Positions 45,739 to 54,836 of a DNA stretch of 64,000 bases are shown here, in pieces (positions within the stretch are counted from its first letter, which is position 1; every line of letters begins with the position of its first letter). The notes under the pieces were generated by a model that saw nothing but the letters and a program-made list of their open reading frames with translations, made no database searches and was not told the origin of the DNA. The DNA is from Actinoalloteichus hoggarensis (lineage in GTDB: Bacteria > Actinomycetota > Actinomycetes > Mycobacteriales > Pseudonocardiaceae), in NCBI RefSeq assembly GCF_002234535.1, contig NZ_CP022521.1:1364001-1428000 (forward strand), given 5' to 3'. The position numbers were made by a program, and so were the translations under genes.

Positions 45739-46289
45739 AGGCGGACCGCGAATCGTCCGGTGCCGCTCGTACTCCGTGTAGGGCGCCCGGTGGTCGTCGG
45801 TGGTGCTCCGTAGCGTGGCGAATCGCTTCGATCGACGCGAGAGAGCCTGGTCGTCTCTGGATTTAGGCGCGCACATCGTCGAATTCGCCGCGTCGAATTC
45901 GACGCCCTTTCTCTCGAATGTCGAAGCGCCGGAATGTAGCCTCGGGGTCGAGAAGTCGATCGTGCACAGCGCGAGACATGCGCTGCGGAGTCGAGTATAA
46001 CCCCAGTTCAGAAGCACTTCATCGGGCGTGAGGGGTGTCGGCGTCCGCTGGTGTCGATGGGGTCGGTCGGGTGTCGTCGGTCGGACTCCTTCGTGTCAAC
46101 CGCAGCGTTTTCGCGATCACGGATCTCGTGGAGGAGAATTATTCGCCGCCGCCCGAGCGGCCTCCGCTGCCCGTACCTGGTGTTTTCTGTCCGGTCCGAC
46201 GTCAAGGTAGATCAGCTTTGATGATCGACGAGACAATTTTCGCGTTACGCCCTCTTTTCAGCCTGTTACCGCATTGGTACAGTCCGTTC

Positions 46290-46303
46290 TGGGAGCGCTC
46301 CCA
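46290..46303. promoter_or_regulatory. CebR operator 2, perfect
   Basis: TGGGAGCGCTCCCA is a perfect 14-base palindrome identical to the CebR consensus, 67 bases upstream of the cellulase start. It predicts cellobiose-induced expression of the GH6 gene. Confidence 0.88.
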
Positions 46304-46370
46304 ATGGTCTACGGCGTAGCGCTACCCGCCTCGGACAAGGGTGTCGTGAGGTAACAAGCAAGGAGCCGAA

Positions 46371-48152
46371 ATGAGATATGACTCCCCAAGCAAGGCGAGG
46401 GAATCAGGTCGCCGTCGCGGCACCGCCGCAGCATCGGCCGTGGTTCTCGCCGCCGGACTCCTCCTCGCCGTCGGACAGACGGCCAGCGGTGCCGAGAATG
46501 ATCCGGCACCCGCACAGCAGCGGGTCGACAACCCGTACGACGGTGCTCAGGTCTATGTGAACCCGGTCTGGGCGGCCAATGCCGCCGCCGAGCCCGGCGG
46601 ATCGGCCATCGCCGACCAGCCGACCTACGTGTGGCTGGATCGGATCGGCGCCATCGAGGGCAACGACAGCCCGACGACGGGCGACTACGGATTGCGCGAC
46701 CACCTGGACGAGGCCGTCTCCCAGGGCGCGGACCTGTTCCAGGTCGTCATCTACAACCTGCCCGGTCGGGACTGCGCCGCGCTCGCCTCCAACGGTGAAC
46801 TGGGCCCGGACGAGCTCGACAGGTACGAGTCGGAGTACATCGACCCGATCGCGGAGATCCTCGCCGACCCGGCGTACGCCGGCCTGCGCATCGCGACGAT
46901 CATCGAGATCGACTCGCTGCCCAACCTGATCACCAACGTCGGCAGCCGTGAGACCGCGACGCCCCAGTGCGACGAGATGCTGGCCAACGGCAACTACGTC
47001 AACGGCGTCGGCTACGCGCTGGCGCAGCTGGGCGCGATCCCGAACGTCTACAACTACGTCGACGCGGGTCACCACGGCTGGATCGGCTGGGATAACAACT
47101 TCGGGGCCTCGGCCGACCTGTTCTTCGAGGCGGCCAACGCCAACGGAGCGTCTCCCGACGACGTGCACGGCTTCATCGCCAACACCGCCAACTACTCGGC
47201 CTTGAAGGAAGATCACTTCGCGGTCGGCGACATCGTCAACGGCCAGCCGATCCGCGGCGAGGCGAGCTGGATCGACTGGAACAACTACGTCGACGAGCTG
47301 TCCTTCGCCCAGGCCTTCCGTGAGGAGGCGATCTCGGCGGGCTTCAACTCCGACATCGGCATGCTGATCGACACCTCTCGCAACGGCTGGGGCGGCAGCG
47401 AACGGCCGAGCGGCCCCGGCCCGCAGACCAGCGCCGACGAGTACGTCGACGGCGGACGCTACGACCGCCGCATCCACCTCGGGAACTGGTGCAACCAGGC
47501 CGGTGCGGGCCTCGGCGAGCGGCCGACCGCCTCCCCCGAACCCGGCATCGACGCCTACGTCTGGGCGAAGCCGCCGGGAGAGTCGGACGGATCCAGCGAG
47601 GAGATCCCGAACGACGAGGGCAAGGGCTTCGACCGGATGTGCGACCCCACCTACGAGGGCAACCCGCGCAACCAGTACAACATGTCCGGCGCGCTGGACC
47701 ACGCGCCGCTCTCCGGTCACTGGTTCTCCGCGCAGTTCCAGGAGCTCCTCGCCAACGCCCACCCGCCGCTGGGCTCCGAGCCCGGCGAGCCCGGCGAGCC
47801 CGGTGAGCCCGGTGAGCCTGGCGAGCCCGGCCCCGTCACCGGCTGCAGCGTGGACTACAGCCTGCAGTCGCAGTGGAACGCGGGCTACGTCGTCGAGGTG
47901 ACGGTGACCAACACCAGCAGCACCGCGCTGCCCAGCTGGTCGCTCGTCTGGACGAACCCGAACGGTCAGCAGGTGACCAGCGCCTGGAACGCCTCGGTCA
48001 CCCAGCAGGGCACCCAGGTCACCGCCAGCGGCAGCGGATGGAACGGAAGCATCCCGGCGGGCGGCTCGGTGAGCTTCGGCTTCCAGGGCACGTCGAACGG
48101 GGCGCACGTCGCACCGGCCGCGTTCAGCCTGAACGACTCCGTGTGCAGCTGA
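46371..48152 (+). CDS. secreted GH6 cellulase with C-terminal CBM2
   Basis: A 593-residue exported enzyme. Signal peptide in residues 1-41 with a twin-Arg-like RRRG and hydrophobic core VVLAAGLLLAVGQTASGA. GH6 domain about 45-465: VIYNLPGRDCAALASNGE, IATIIEIDSLPN and VYNYVDAGHHGWIGWDNN, plus the loop-forming GNWCNQAGAGLGERP. A GEP repeat linker (about 470-486) joins a CBM2 cellulose-binding module starting at GCSVDYSLQSQWN and ending VCS. Length and loops suit a cellobiohydrolase (exo type), but endo activity cannot be excluded. AAGGAG lies before the ATG. It has a CebR box upstream and a strong hairpin after it. Confidence 0.95.
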   Translation: MRYDSPSKARESGRRRGTAAASAVVLAAGLLLAVGQTASGAENDPAPAQQRVDNPYDGAQVYVNPVWAANAAAEPGGSAIADQPTYVWLDRIGAIEGNDSPTTGDYGLRDHLDEAVSQGADLFQVVIYNLPGRDCAALASNGELGPDELDRYESEYIDPIAEILADPAYAGLRIATIIEIDSLPNLITNVGSRETATPQCDEMLANGNYVNGVGYALAQLGAIPNVYNYVDAGHHGWIGWDNNFGASADLFFEAANANGASPDDVHGFIANTANYSALKEDHFAVGDIVNGQPIRGEASWIDWNNYVDELSFAQAFREEAISAGFNSDIGMLIDTSRNGWGGSERPSGPGPQTSADEYVDGGRYDRRIHLGNWCNQAGAGLGERPTASPEPGIDAYVWAKPPGESDGSSEEIPNDEGKGFDRMCDPTYEGNPRNQYNMSGALDHAPLSGHWFSAQFQELLANAHPPLGSEPGEPGEPGEPGEPGEPGPVTGCSVDYSLQSQWNAGYVVEVTVTNTSSTALPSWSLVWTNPNGQQVTSAWNASVTQQGTQVTASGSGWNGSIPAGGSVSFGFQGTSNGAHVAPAAFSLNDSVCS

Positions 48153-48178
48153 CGCTCGACGTCCCATCGCACCACCAC

Positions 48179-48212
48179 GGGTGGGGAGAGCCTGACCAGG
48201 CTCTCCCCACCC
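48179..48212 (+). terminator. strong hairpin after the cellulase gene
   Basis: A perfect 16-bp stem (48179-48194 and 48197-48212) with a two-base loop follows the cellulase stop by 26 bases. It lacks a long T run, as is usual in high-GC actinomycetes, and is symmetric, so it could stop transcription from either side. Confidence 0.85.
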
Positions 48213-48459
48213 GGTCTGTTCCGATCGGTCCTACTACCAGGGCGGGCGATTCTCACCCGACCGGACGTCACTGGAAAGCATGGTCGCGCTGTCCAGACCC
48301 CGCCGACCCGGCGGACCGGATCGCGATCGAGCTCGTGGGGAGGTCGTGGCTACCCCGCCCACCTTGGCCGGTGCTCCGACAGGCACGGTGCGTCCGTCGT
48401 CGCCGGGCGAGGCAGCGAACCTCCCCACGGAGAAGACGACTCGATCACCGTGTGACCGG

Positions 48460-49229
48460 CTGCCGGCTCGACCACGTCCACCGGCCGGCCAGGGCCGCGA
48501 AGTCCGCCTACTCCACAGGGAAGGAGATCCGGGCGGAGACGGCGCGATGGGGTTTCGATCACTGCCGCCTCCCGCAGGTCGCGCGGGGCCTCCCCGTGCC
48601 GCTCGGCGACACGCAGGCGTACCTGGCGGCCGGCGAGCACCTGGTCATCCTGGCGTTCCGAGGCACCGAGGTCACTCCGCTCAAGGACTGGGCTGACCGA
48701 TGCGACCTCCCCCCGTCGCTCCGGAGTCCGTCGCCAAGGGCCTGGTCCATCTGGCTTCGACCGCGCCTGCGACGGTGCCTCCTCTGGTGCGGCAGGGCAT
48801 CGAGGAACCGCGCACCACGGCCGGAGCGTCTGGCTGACCGGCCACAGCCTCGGCGGCGCGCAGGCAGTGCAGGCGGCGAACCGCACCTCGCGGAGCCGAA
48901 TCCGGCTACCGACGGCGTCTACGCCTTCGGGCAGCCGCGTGTCTGTGATCCGCTGCCCGCGCCTACGCCGAGGCATTGAAGGACCGGAGCCTCCGGTTCG
49001 TCGACAGCAACGACATCGTGCCTCAGCTCCCGCCCGAGTCGGTGTTCCGGCGGGTGAAGGTCCCTCGATGCTTCGACCGCTCCGGGACGCTGCCCGAGCC
49101 GCCGTCGCTGTGGGGCGGCGTGGTCGACAAGGTGGCAGGCCATGCGGACGAGCTGCTGTCGCCGGGCAGCGACGCACTCCGGGATCACCCGATGGATCGA
49201 TACTGGCGAGCATCGAGAAGAACCTGTAG
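48460..49229 (+). pseudogene. class 3 lipase, broken by several frameshifts
   Basis: The pieces of one lipase gene are spread over three frames. AYSTGKEIRAETARWGF and VILAFRGTEVTPLKDWAD (about 48500-48690) in one; GFDRACDG through VWLTGHSLGGAQAVQAAN, with the nucleophile serine, in a second (about 48750-48890); TDGVYAFGQPRVCDPL back in the first (to about 48957); LRFVDSNDIVPQLPP in a third (48985 on); and SIEKNL at the end in the second. At least four indels are needed. Every intact motif appears in order, so it is a recent decay of a full-length gene. No ribosome-binding site or clear start is visible. Confidence 0.85.
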
Positions 49230-49258
49230 CGACGGGCCGAGGGACGACGGTCGCGAGC

Positions 49259-49603
49259 TCAGAACGCGACCGCCACGGCGACCAGGAAGACGGCCCCGTA
49301 GAACAGCCAGGGCCAGGCCACCCAGCCGGGTACCGGTAGGCCCGCGCGGATCGCCCGTTCGCCGCCGATCCCGCCCGCGATCACGCCGATCAACAATGTC
49401 GCCGTCGGCCCGAAGGCCACGAAGTACACCCGCGCCATCGGGCAGGTCGCCGCGTCCACGCAGGAGAACGCGACGGCCGCCACGAGCAGGTAGTTCACCC
49501 AGGCCAGCACCAGCCCGATCGCCAGGAGACCGCCCAGCCCGAGCCAGAGGACCAGTCGGGGACGCCTCGCCGAGAGCGCTGCCCTGGCCTCCGACGGTGA
49601 CAT
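49259..49603 (-). CDS. small integral membrane protein
   Basis: A 114-residue protein with three likely membrane helices: LVLWLGLGGLLAIGLVLAWV, ARVYFVAFGPTATLLIGVIAG and VAWPWLFYGAVFLVAVAVAF at the C-terminus. Two cysteines lie in the first loop (SCVDAATCP). The ATG at 49603 is chosen because the longer frame upstream is a shadow. Function unknown. Confidence 0.65.
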   Translation of the reverse strand: MSPSEARAALSARRPRLVLWLGLGGLLAIGLVLAWVNYLLVAAVAFSCVDAATCPMARVYFVAFGPTATLLIGVIAGGIGGERAIRAGLPVPGWVAWPWLFYGAVFLVAVAVAF

Positions 49604-49687
49604 GGGACGACTGTAGGCGATGGGGGCGCCACGCGACCGGCGAAGAGCCGTCGTCGCCGCCCTGCCCGGTGTCGCAGAATCGTCCGC

Positions 49688-50092
49688 GTGATCCGACTGC
49701 ATGACATCGTCGTGGACTGTGCTCGACCCGCCGCACTCGCCCGATTCTGGGCGGCGGCGTTGGACGACTACGAGATCGCCCCGTATGACGAGGAGGAACT
49801 GGCACGGCTGCGTGCCGAGGGCATCGACGGTCCCGAGGACGATCCACTCGTCTTGGTCGAGCCCGCCGCCGACGGCGCCCCCAGGCTGTTCTTCCAGCTC
49901 GTACCCGAATCCAAGGCCGGCAAGAATCGGCTGCACCTGGATCTGCGGTGTGACGACCTGGCCGTCGGAATCGACCGGTTGACCGAGCTGGGCGCTCGAG
50001 TGCTGAGCAGGACCGACGACTGGATCGTCCTGGCTGATCCCGAGGGCAACGAGTTCTGTCTCAGCGCCGAGACGGTCTCGTCAGGGAGCTGA
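49688..50092 (+). CDS. VOC-family (glyoxalase/bleomycin resistance-like) protein
   Basis: A 134-residue protein of the vicinal oxygen chelate fold: LHDIVVDCARPAALARFWAAAL at the N-terminus, and a second half ending in DDWIVLADPEGNEFCL, a near-universal VOC ending. The metal positions are not clearly conserved, so it may bind rather than convert a ligand. It starts with GTG 49688 and its end overlaps the convergent PfpI-like gene by 12 bases. Confidence 0.87.
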   Translation: MIRLHDIVVDCARPAALARFWAAALDDYEIAPYDEEELARLRAEGIDGPEDDPLVLVEPAADGAPRLFFQLVPESKAGKNRLHLDLRCDDLAVGIDRLTELGARVLSRTDDWIVLADPEGNEFCLSAETVSSGS

Positions 50093-50773
50093 CCGGCCGA
50101 GGCGCGCCGCAGCCCGCCTGACCGCCTCCCGGCGGGCGTCGTCCACGCGGCTGACCGTCGACGCCACCAGTTCCGGGTCCGCCTTCGCGGGTGACCCCGC
50201 GTCGAACGGCGGCGCGGGATCGTACTCGAGTCGTAGCTGGACCTGCTTCGCCACGTCCTCGCCGAAGAGCCGCGCCGCGAGCACGAACGCGAAGTCGATC
50301 CCGGAGGTCACCCCGGCCCCGGTGATCCGGTTCCCGTCGATCACCACTCGTTCGCTCGTCGGGATCGCCCCTAGTTCGGCCAGCATGGGCAGCGCGGACC
50401 AGTGGCTGGTCGCGCGGCGACCCGTGAGCAGCCCGGCCGCCGCCAACGTGAACGAGCCGGTGCACACCGACGTGACCCACGAGGCACCGCCGGCCTGCCT
50501 GCGCAGGAAGTCCAGCGCGACGGCGTCGTCGAAGAGATCGAACGCACCCTGGCCGCCCGGGACGAACAACACGTCGGCCTGTGGACAGTCGGCCAGCGTC
50601 GTCGTCGGCACGATCGACCACCCGCTGTCGGTGGCCACCGGCCGGGTGTCGTGCCAGGCGACGTGTACCTCGGCGCCCGGCAGCCTGGAGAAGACCTGCG
50701 CGGGGCCGGTGAAGTCGAGCTGGGTGACGTTCGGGAACAACAACGCGACGATCCGCAGCGGCGAAGGGCTCAC
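50081..50773 (-). CDS. DJ-1/PfpI-family protein (isonitrile hydratase-like)
   Basis: A 230-residue protein. LRIVALLFPNVTQLDFTGPAQVF is the start of GATase1-like and InhA-type proteins, ADVLFVPGGQGAFDLF follows, and SVCTGSFTLAAAGLLTGRRATSHW holds the nucleophile-elbow cysteine. The remaining ATH(W) stretch is typical of isonitrile hydratases and AraC N-domains, but no AraC DNA-binding domain follows. GTG 50773 is chosen by the length of the conserved N-terminus; no good ribosome-binding site is seen. Confidence 0.87.
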   Translation of the reverse strand: MSPSPLRIVALLFPNVTQLDFTGPAQVFSRLPGAEVHVAWHDTRPVATDSGWSIVPTTTLADCPQADVLFVPGGQGAFDLFDDAVALDFLRRQAGGASWVTSVCTGSFTLAAAGLLTGRRATSHWSALPMLAELGAIPTSERVVIDGNRITGAGVTSGIDFAFVLAARLFGEDVAKQVQLRLEYDPAPPFDAGSPAKADPELVASTVSRVDDARREAVRRAAARLGRSAP

Positions 50774-50884
50774 GGAGGTGAGCCTAGGCAGCTCCGATCG
50801 GCGCCGAAAGCCCGTGCCCGACGTGGGTTTCCCGAGCCGGTCCACGATTGACCGCGCAGCGTGATCGTTGCTAACTTCGCCCGC

Positions 50885-51196
50885 ATGTCGGCTCCGGTGG
50901 ACTCTGCGGCGCGGGAATCGCTCGGCGGCTGGCTGATCGTCGTCGGCGGCCTGTCCGCAGCCCTCGCCGTCGTCCTGCTCGTCGTCTCCTTCCCGCTGGC
51001 ACCGCTCCCGGGCGTGGCGGCGATCGTGCTCGGAGTCCTGGGGCTGCGCCGCGGGGCGCGCCGCCATCGCGGCCTGTATCAGACGATCCTGGCCGTCGGA
51101 GTCTTCGGCGTGGTGCTCGGGGTCCTGGCGATGCTCTTCCTGCTCAGCGCGGGAACGGGAACCATCGAGGTCACGGTCGTCGAACGGATCGAGTAG
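50885..51196 (+). CDS. DUF4190-like small membrane protein
   Basis: A 103-residue protein with two strongly hydrophobic regions: WLIVVGGLSAALAVVLLVVSF followed closely by LPGVAAIVLGVLGLRRGARR, and then TILAVGVFGVVLGVLAMLFLLS. The middle GVLGLRRGARRHRGL is a common pattern in DUF4190-type proteins. The ATG at 50885 has no Shine-Dalgarno but TTGACC and TAACTT lie nearby, so it may be leaderless. GTG 50861 is an alternative start. Function unknown. Confidence 0.6.
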   Translation: MSAPVDSAARESLGGWLIVVGGLSAALAVVLLVVSFPLAPLPGVAAIVLGVLGLRRGARRHRGLYQTILAVGVFGVVLGVLAMLFLLSAGTGTIEVTVVERIE

Positions 51197-51509
51197 CGCC
51201 GGGCGGAGTCGGCGACGCTCTCACCACGAGGGTCGATGCCCTCGGACCCGGGGCTCGACGAGACGGCCCGCGAGTACGCCGGGACTCCACGCCGAGAGGC
51301 CGCTCACAGAGTCGATCTCATGTACGCAGGCTCCGGGTGCGACACGCGGGACATCGTAGGTCGGATCGGTACGGCCAAGCGGGACGTCGCCCGTCAGGGC
51401 CGGTCAGTACGGCGAGGTCCGGTGAGGTCACCGCGGTCATGACCACAGGCGATCACGATCTGTCGGACACGACGGCCATGATGCCCGTACGAGCCGGCGA
51501 GGGGGCATC
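51197..51509. other. intergenic region, nothing recognised
   Basis: No gene or repeat is recognised. GAGGGGG at about 51499-51505 serves the following GTG start. Confidence 0.35.
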
Positions 51510-52007
51510 GTGCTGGTGCACGCGATCACGACGACGGTCTTCATTGATTTTCATATCTTCCGACTGGTCGGCGAGGACGGATTCGACGACGTCGTCCCCG
51601 GCGGGAAAGAACGACCTCCGGTGTACGGTGTTCTTCCCCGAGGAGTCCTCCTGCATAGCGCGGTGAACGCGCATGAACCGACGGTCCACCTTCAGATCTG
51701 GGATGCCCCGCCGGAGCAGGACCCGAGCGAATGGGATGCCGTCGCCGATGGGGAGTTCTCCACCAGGGGCAACACGCTGATACTCGCGTGCACGACCGGG
51801 GCGCCGAACGACTCCGCCGTCGACCTGCCGTGGTGTGGAGCCGTACGCTTCCGGGCGCATTATCGGAATCCACTGGGCCTCGACGAGACCAGCGTGACCA
51901 GAGAGACCCAGCACACCGAGGAGCACCTCATCCAGCTCTGGCCCGGAGGCGCTCGTGCCGAGGATCGCGTCGCCCCGCCGGTCGCTGGTCATCCCGACCC
52001 CGTTTGA
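51510..52007 (+). CDS. conserved hypothetical protein
   Basis: A 165-residue protein with no membrane segment or named motif: TTTVFIDFHIFRLVGEDG, then VHLQIWDAPPEQDPSEWDAVADGEF and FRAHYRN. The regular alternation of strands suggests an all-beta fold. I recall similar actinomycete proteins without known function. GTG 51510 is preceded by a good GAGGGGG. The C-terminus is Pro-rich. Confidence 0.6.
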   Translation: MLVHAITTTVFIDFHIFRLVGEDGFDDVVPGGKERPPVYGVLPRGVLLHSAVNAHEPTVHLQIWDAPPEQDPSEWDAVADGEFSTRGNTLILACTTGAPNDSAVDLPWCGAVRFRAHYRNPLGLDETSVTRETQHTEEHLIQLWPGGARAEDRVAPPVAGHPDPV

Positions 52008-52301
52008 GCGGCCCCCGGCATCCGCACCGCCGTCAGCTCGGCAGCCTCGCCCCACTCCCACGGATCATGCGGCATAGACGGGGAGGATCGGGGCGCTACC
52101 TCGGCGCGCACGCGGTGCCAGCGTCGGCCGCAACGAGAGCCGCCGCTGATCCGGACGTTCCGCCGAGGGGACACCCAACCCGAGGCTGTTTCGGGCCGCC
52201 CGGTGCGAGCCTCCTTCCCAGGTGGTCGTGCAGGGCCTTCCCGCCTGCGAGCGGCCGGGGACGGTGCGCCGGACGGAATCGCGACCGCGCGCTACGGGGG
52301 C

Positions 52302-52772
52302 TCAGGTGTAGAAGGGCTCGCGGCGGTCCTCGAACCCGTGTCGGATGCGGAGTCGGATCGAGGGGTGGATGCTCAGCCTGTCCAGATCCGCGTGCGCGAC
52401 CCAGAGCACTTCTGTGCTTTCGCTGCTGGTGTGAAGTTCGCCGCCGGCGGGTCGGGCGCGGAAGCAGATCGAGAACTCCTGTCGTACCTCGCCGTCGTCG
52501 TAGGCGATGAGGTGGGCGGGGTTGGAGTACAGGCCGATGACGCCGGTCGGCTCGACGGCGATCCCGGTCTCCTCGTCGACTTCCCGGACGACCGTCCGCG
52601 CGAGGGTCTCGCCGAGTTCGAGTTGTCCGCCGGGGATGGCGTAGAGGCCGTTGTCGCTGCGGCGGATCATCAGCAGCTCGCCCGTCTCGTTGAGTACGAA
52701 GGCACTGACGGCGATGGCGATGCCGTTCGGCGGGGGCGCGTCGGGATCGTGGAAGTAGTCGGTGCGTGCCAT
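52302..52772 (-). CDS. NUDIX hydrolase, paralogue of the AICE NUDIX protein
   Basis: A 156-residue NUDIX protein; the box starts GGQLELGETLARTVVRE and continues VDEETGI, matching GX5EX7REUXEEXGU. It is the same length as the NUDIX protein at 56050 inside the AICE and, by an ungapped hand alignment, identical at 102 of 156 positions. In pSAM2 the Pif protein, which blocks transfer between carriers, has a NUDIX motif. This copy lies outside the left attachment site, so it may remain from an earlier element. ATG 52772 begins MARTDYFHDP, as in the paralogue. Confidence 0.85.
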   Translation of the reverse strand: MARTDYFHDPDAPPPNGIAIAVSAFVLNETGELLMIRRSDNGLYAIPGGQLELGETLARTVVREVDEETGIAVEPTGVIGLYSNPAHLIAYDDGEVRQEFSICFRARPAGGELHTSSESTEVLWVAHADLDRLSIHPSIRLRIRHGFEDRREPFYT

Positions 52773-53268
52773 GGGGCGGCTCCTCGTCGGAGAGCGGCTG
52801 CCGTCGACGCGATCCACAGCACTGCGGAGTACGCCCGAAGTACGTCAGCTGTGGAGCGTCCACGCAGGAGGAACGGCGTGCGGGAGGATCGCGCCTGCGG
52901 GGGAGGTCGCCGACGAGCGTAGTGAAGGGTGCCGCGTCGTGAGAAGCAGGAGATCGCCGCGCAGGGCGGCACTCGAACCCGGTCTCGACGTTGATCGAGC
53001 GTCGCCGTGGTGTCCGGTCCCAGGTGGTCCCGAGGCGGTTCGGTATCCCGATCGCCCTGCCTCGCCGCCGGCCCCGGCAGAACGGGCGACCATGATCAGC
53101 GTTCCGGTGCCCGGGGCATAGCCGGTGAGGTCCTTGACGCGCTTCGTTCTGGCCATGGACGCACGCTAGCGCCGATCTATGGGACACCGTGTAGGACAGA
53201 TGCCCGGCAGACCGGCGCTGGTGTGATCTTGGTTTGTGACATACGCACTGGCCAACGGAATCTTGACC
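52773..53268. other. region between chromosomal NUDIX gene and attL
   Basis: No intact gene is recognised. On the minus strand a frame starting at 53156 (MARTKRVKDLTGYAPGTG) has a reasonable beginning but soon becomes Arg/Ser-rich without motif; it could be a remnant. No regulator gene accompanies the NUDIX gene here, unlike inside the element. Confidence 0.4.
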
Positions 53269-53309
53269 TTGGTGCGGCATCAGGGACTTGAACCCCGAAC
53301 CCGCTGATT
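53269..53309. repeat. attL of the AICE
   Basis: This 41-base copy of the tRNA-Lys 3' end, including the CCA complement TGG and ending in the anticodon loop, exactly matches 63632-63672. No tRNA 5' half is attached, so it is the duplicated attachment site left by integration. Confidence 0.93.
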
Positions 53310-53861
53310 CATGATCTCTCTTCATCGTCGTTCGGCGTCGGTGCTCGACATGGCCCCTCACCTGCTTGGACGCGGTAGCCGGGTCCACTGTCGAGCATCG
53401 GCGCCCTTCGTCGTTCAGCGTTGTTCTCTGGGGGTATTCCGGGGTCGTGATCTTGAGATGAGCCGGTCATCCGGTGGCAAGGCGGCGAAGCCGTCGCGGC
53501 AGTCGAGCGCCATGACCAGCGTTGCCAGGATGCCCCGCTCGGCGCTCTGTCGGACCGGAGTCGCGGCCTAGCCCTGCTCAGCCTTCTCGCGCGTCGTCTG
53601 CGGTGGCGCATCCCGGAACCCGGCGGCTGGGCGTCGGCCAGGCCGAGGACGCGCGTCAGCGCGCCCGCAGGACTGAGCCGCGCGCCCGGCCTACCCGAGG
53701 TGACCCGGCAGCGCGCCGCCTACGGCGGCGCGCCTTGATCCCCTAGAGCCAGATTCGGCAACGAAAAGTACAGTTAATCAGGAAGAAATTTTCTCGCAGC
53801 GACAGTAGTGGCGTGCCTAATGAAAATCGTGCTAAAGTCGAGTAAAAGAATGGAGAATCGA
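53310..53861. other. left end of the AICE before the cargo
   Basis: No gene is recognised. A perfect hairpin with 10-bp arms (53711-53720 and 53724-53733, loop TAC) followed by CTTGATCCCC could be a terminator that insulates the cargo. From 53755 the composition changes abruptly to AT-rich, and the promoter of the cargo operon must lie at about 53755-53850. Confidence 0.5.
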
Positions 53862-54836
53862 ATGGGTAAAAACAAGTCCCGAAAGAAGACGGTTTCCTTC
53901 TTCGAGGTGCGCGGCAAGGATGGGGAAGCTATCGAGGAGCCGATCGACTGGAAGCACATTCTTAGCCGGTTGGCGAATCGCGGACACATGGAAAGGCTTC
54001 GCGAAATAGGCGGGACCTCCTATTGGTACAATGTGCAGACTCATGATGGCGAAGACGTGTTTGTATTTCTGCGCCACCGCGACGAAGGTGTCTCGTCCTA
54101 CAATCTAATAGCCGACAAGGTTATCGAAAATGATCCAGTCGATGTCGATAGGCCCTACGTGGAGTACTCGGTTGTTAAGTTTATTTCCGGAACCAACAAG
54201 TTTGGCTTCGTCTTGGGTTCCAATGCGTCCGCGCGCACGGCATCTCTTCAGTCTTACTTGAACAAAGCTGATATATTCAGCGAGGAGATAACTATTGGCC
54301 CAGACTGGGGGGCGGACGCTAAGGAAAGAATTCTTGCGGCCGAGGAGGCGGTCTCGTTTGAAGTTGTCCTTGAACCAGATCATTTGTCTGCAATTCAGTC
54401 GTCCTCAGGAGTTTTTGCTACTTCTGATATCATTAAGTCTGCACCGTCTAGCTTGAGCCTGCGTCTCGAATTCAAATCGAAAGGGCGTATAGTTAAGGCC
54501 GACGCGGAAAAACGCAGAGAAATTGCAGAGATAGCGAAGGCTTATGTAAACTTGCCGGCAATGAGGGCTGCCGTGTACTTGCCGAAGCCGCTGAAAAATG
54601 GGAAGTTTGATAGGGAAAAGATTGACTTCTACGAAAATCAGCTTACGACCAAAATATCGGTCGTGTTTCGTGGGGACGATCCCGAATCGAGCAAAATAAG
54701 AATGTACATCGAGGCTATTGACGCTGCTACCGAGCAGCTCCACGATCAGCTATTCCGACCGGACGTTCTGTCGGTAGGTTGGGATAGTATCGTGTCGGAG
54801 GTGGTTGAGGGCCATGGACGGCAGATATGTCGATAA
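53862..54836 (+). CDS. AICE cargo protein 1, unknown, soluble
   Basis: A 324-residue soluble protein, strikingly AT-rich compared with everything around it and using codons rare in this genome (AAA, ATA, AAT), so it came from another source. Begins MGKNKSRKKTVSFFEVRGKDGE and contains alternating strands (YWYNVQTHDGEDVFVFLRH) and charged helices (KRREIAEIAKAYVN). I recognise no catalytic motif or named family. ATG 53862 has GGAG about 8 bases upstream; GTG 53808 is possible but unsupported. It overlaps the membrane protein gene by 23 bases, so the two are coupled. A cytosolic plus membrane pair on a mobile element suggests a defence or exclusion system (inference). Confidence 0.75.
   Translation: MGKNKSRKKTVSFFEVRGKDGEAIEEPIDWKHILSRLANRGHMERLREIGGTSYWYNVQTHDGEDVFVFLRHRDEGVSSYNLIADKVIENDPVDVDRPYVEYSVVKFISGTNKFGFVLGSNASARTASLQSYLNKADIFSEEITIGPDWGADAKERILAAEEAVSFEVVLEPDHLSAIQSSSGVFATSDIIKSAPSSLSLRLEFKSKGRIVKADAEKRREIAEIAKAYVNLPAMRAAVYLPKPLKNGKFDREKIDFYENQLTTKISVVFRGDDPESSKIRMYIEAIDAATEQLHDQLFRPDVLSVGWDSIVSEVVEGHGRQICR

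Larger units (their letters stand above)
45635..46370. other. long intergenic region upstream of the cellulase
   Basis: This 736-base gap holds two CebR-like boxes (45725 and 46290) and a more AT-rich middle (45800-46300). A 14-base palindrome CGTCGAATTCGACG lies at 45891-45904, with its left 11 bases repeated at 45877-45887. Open frames here (for example 46035-46319) lack motifs and ribosome-binding sites. It may contain the remains of a lost gene once controlled by the first box. Confidence 0.45.

Noticed and set aside
46035-46319. Possible small gene between the two CebR boxes
   Set aside because: No ribosome-binding site or motif, and its end runs across the operator next to the cellulase.
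52845-53156. Minus-strand frame beginning MARTKRVKDLTG near attL
   Set aside because: The start looks plausible but the rest is Arg/Ser-rich without motif; noted only as a possible remnant.
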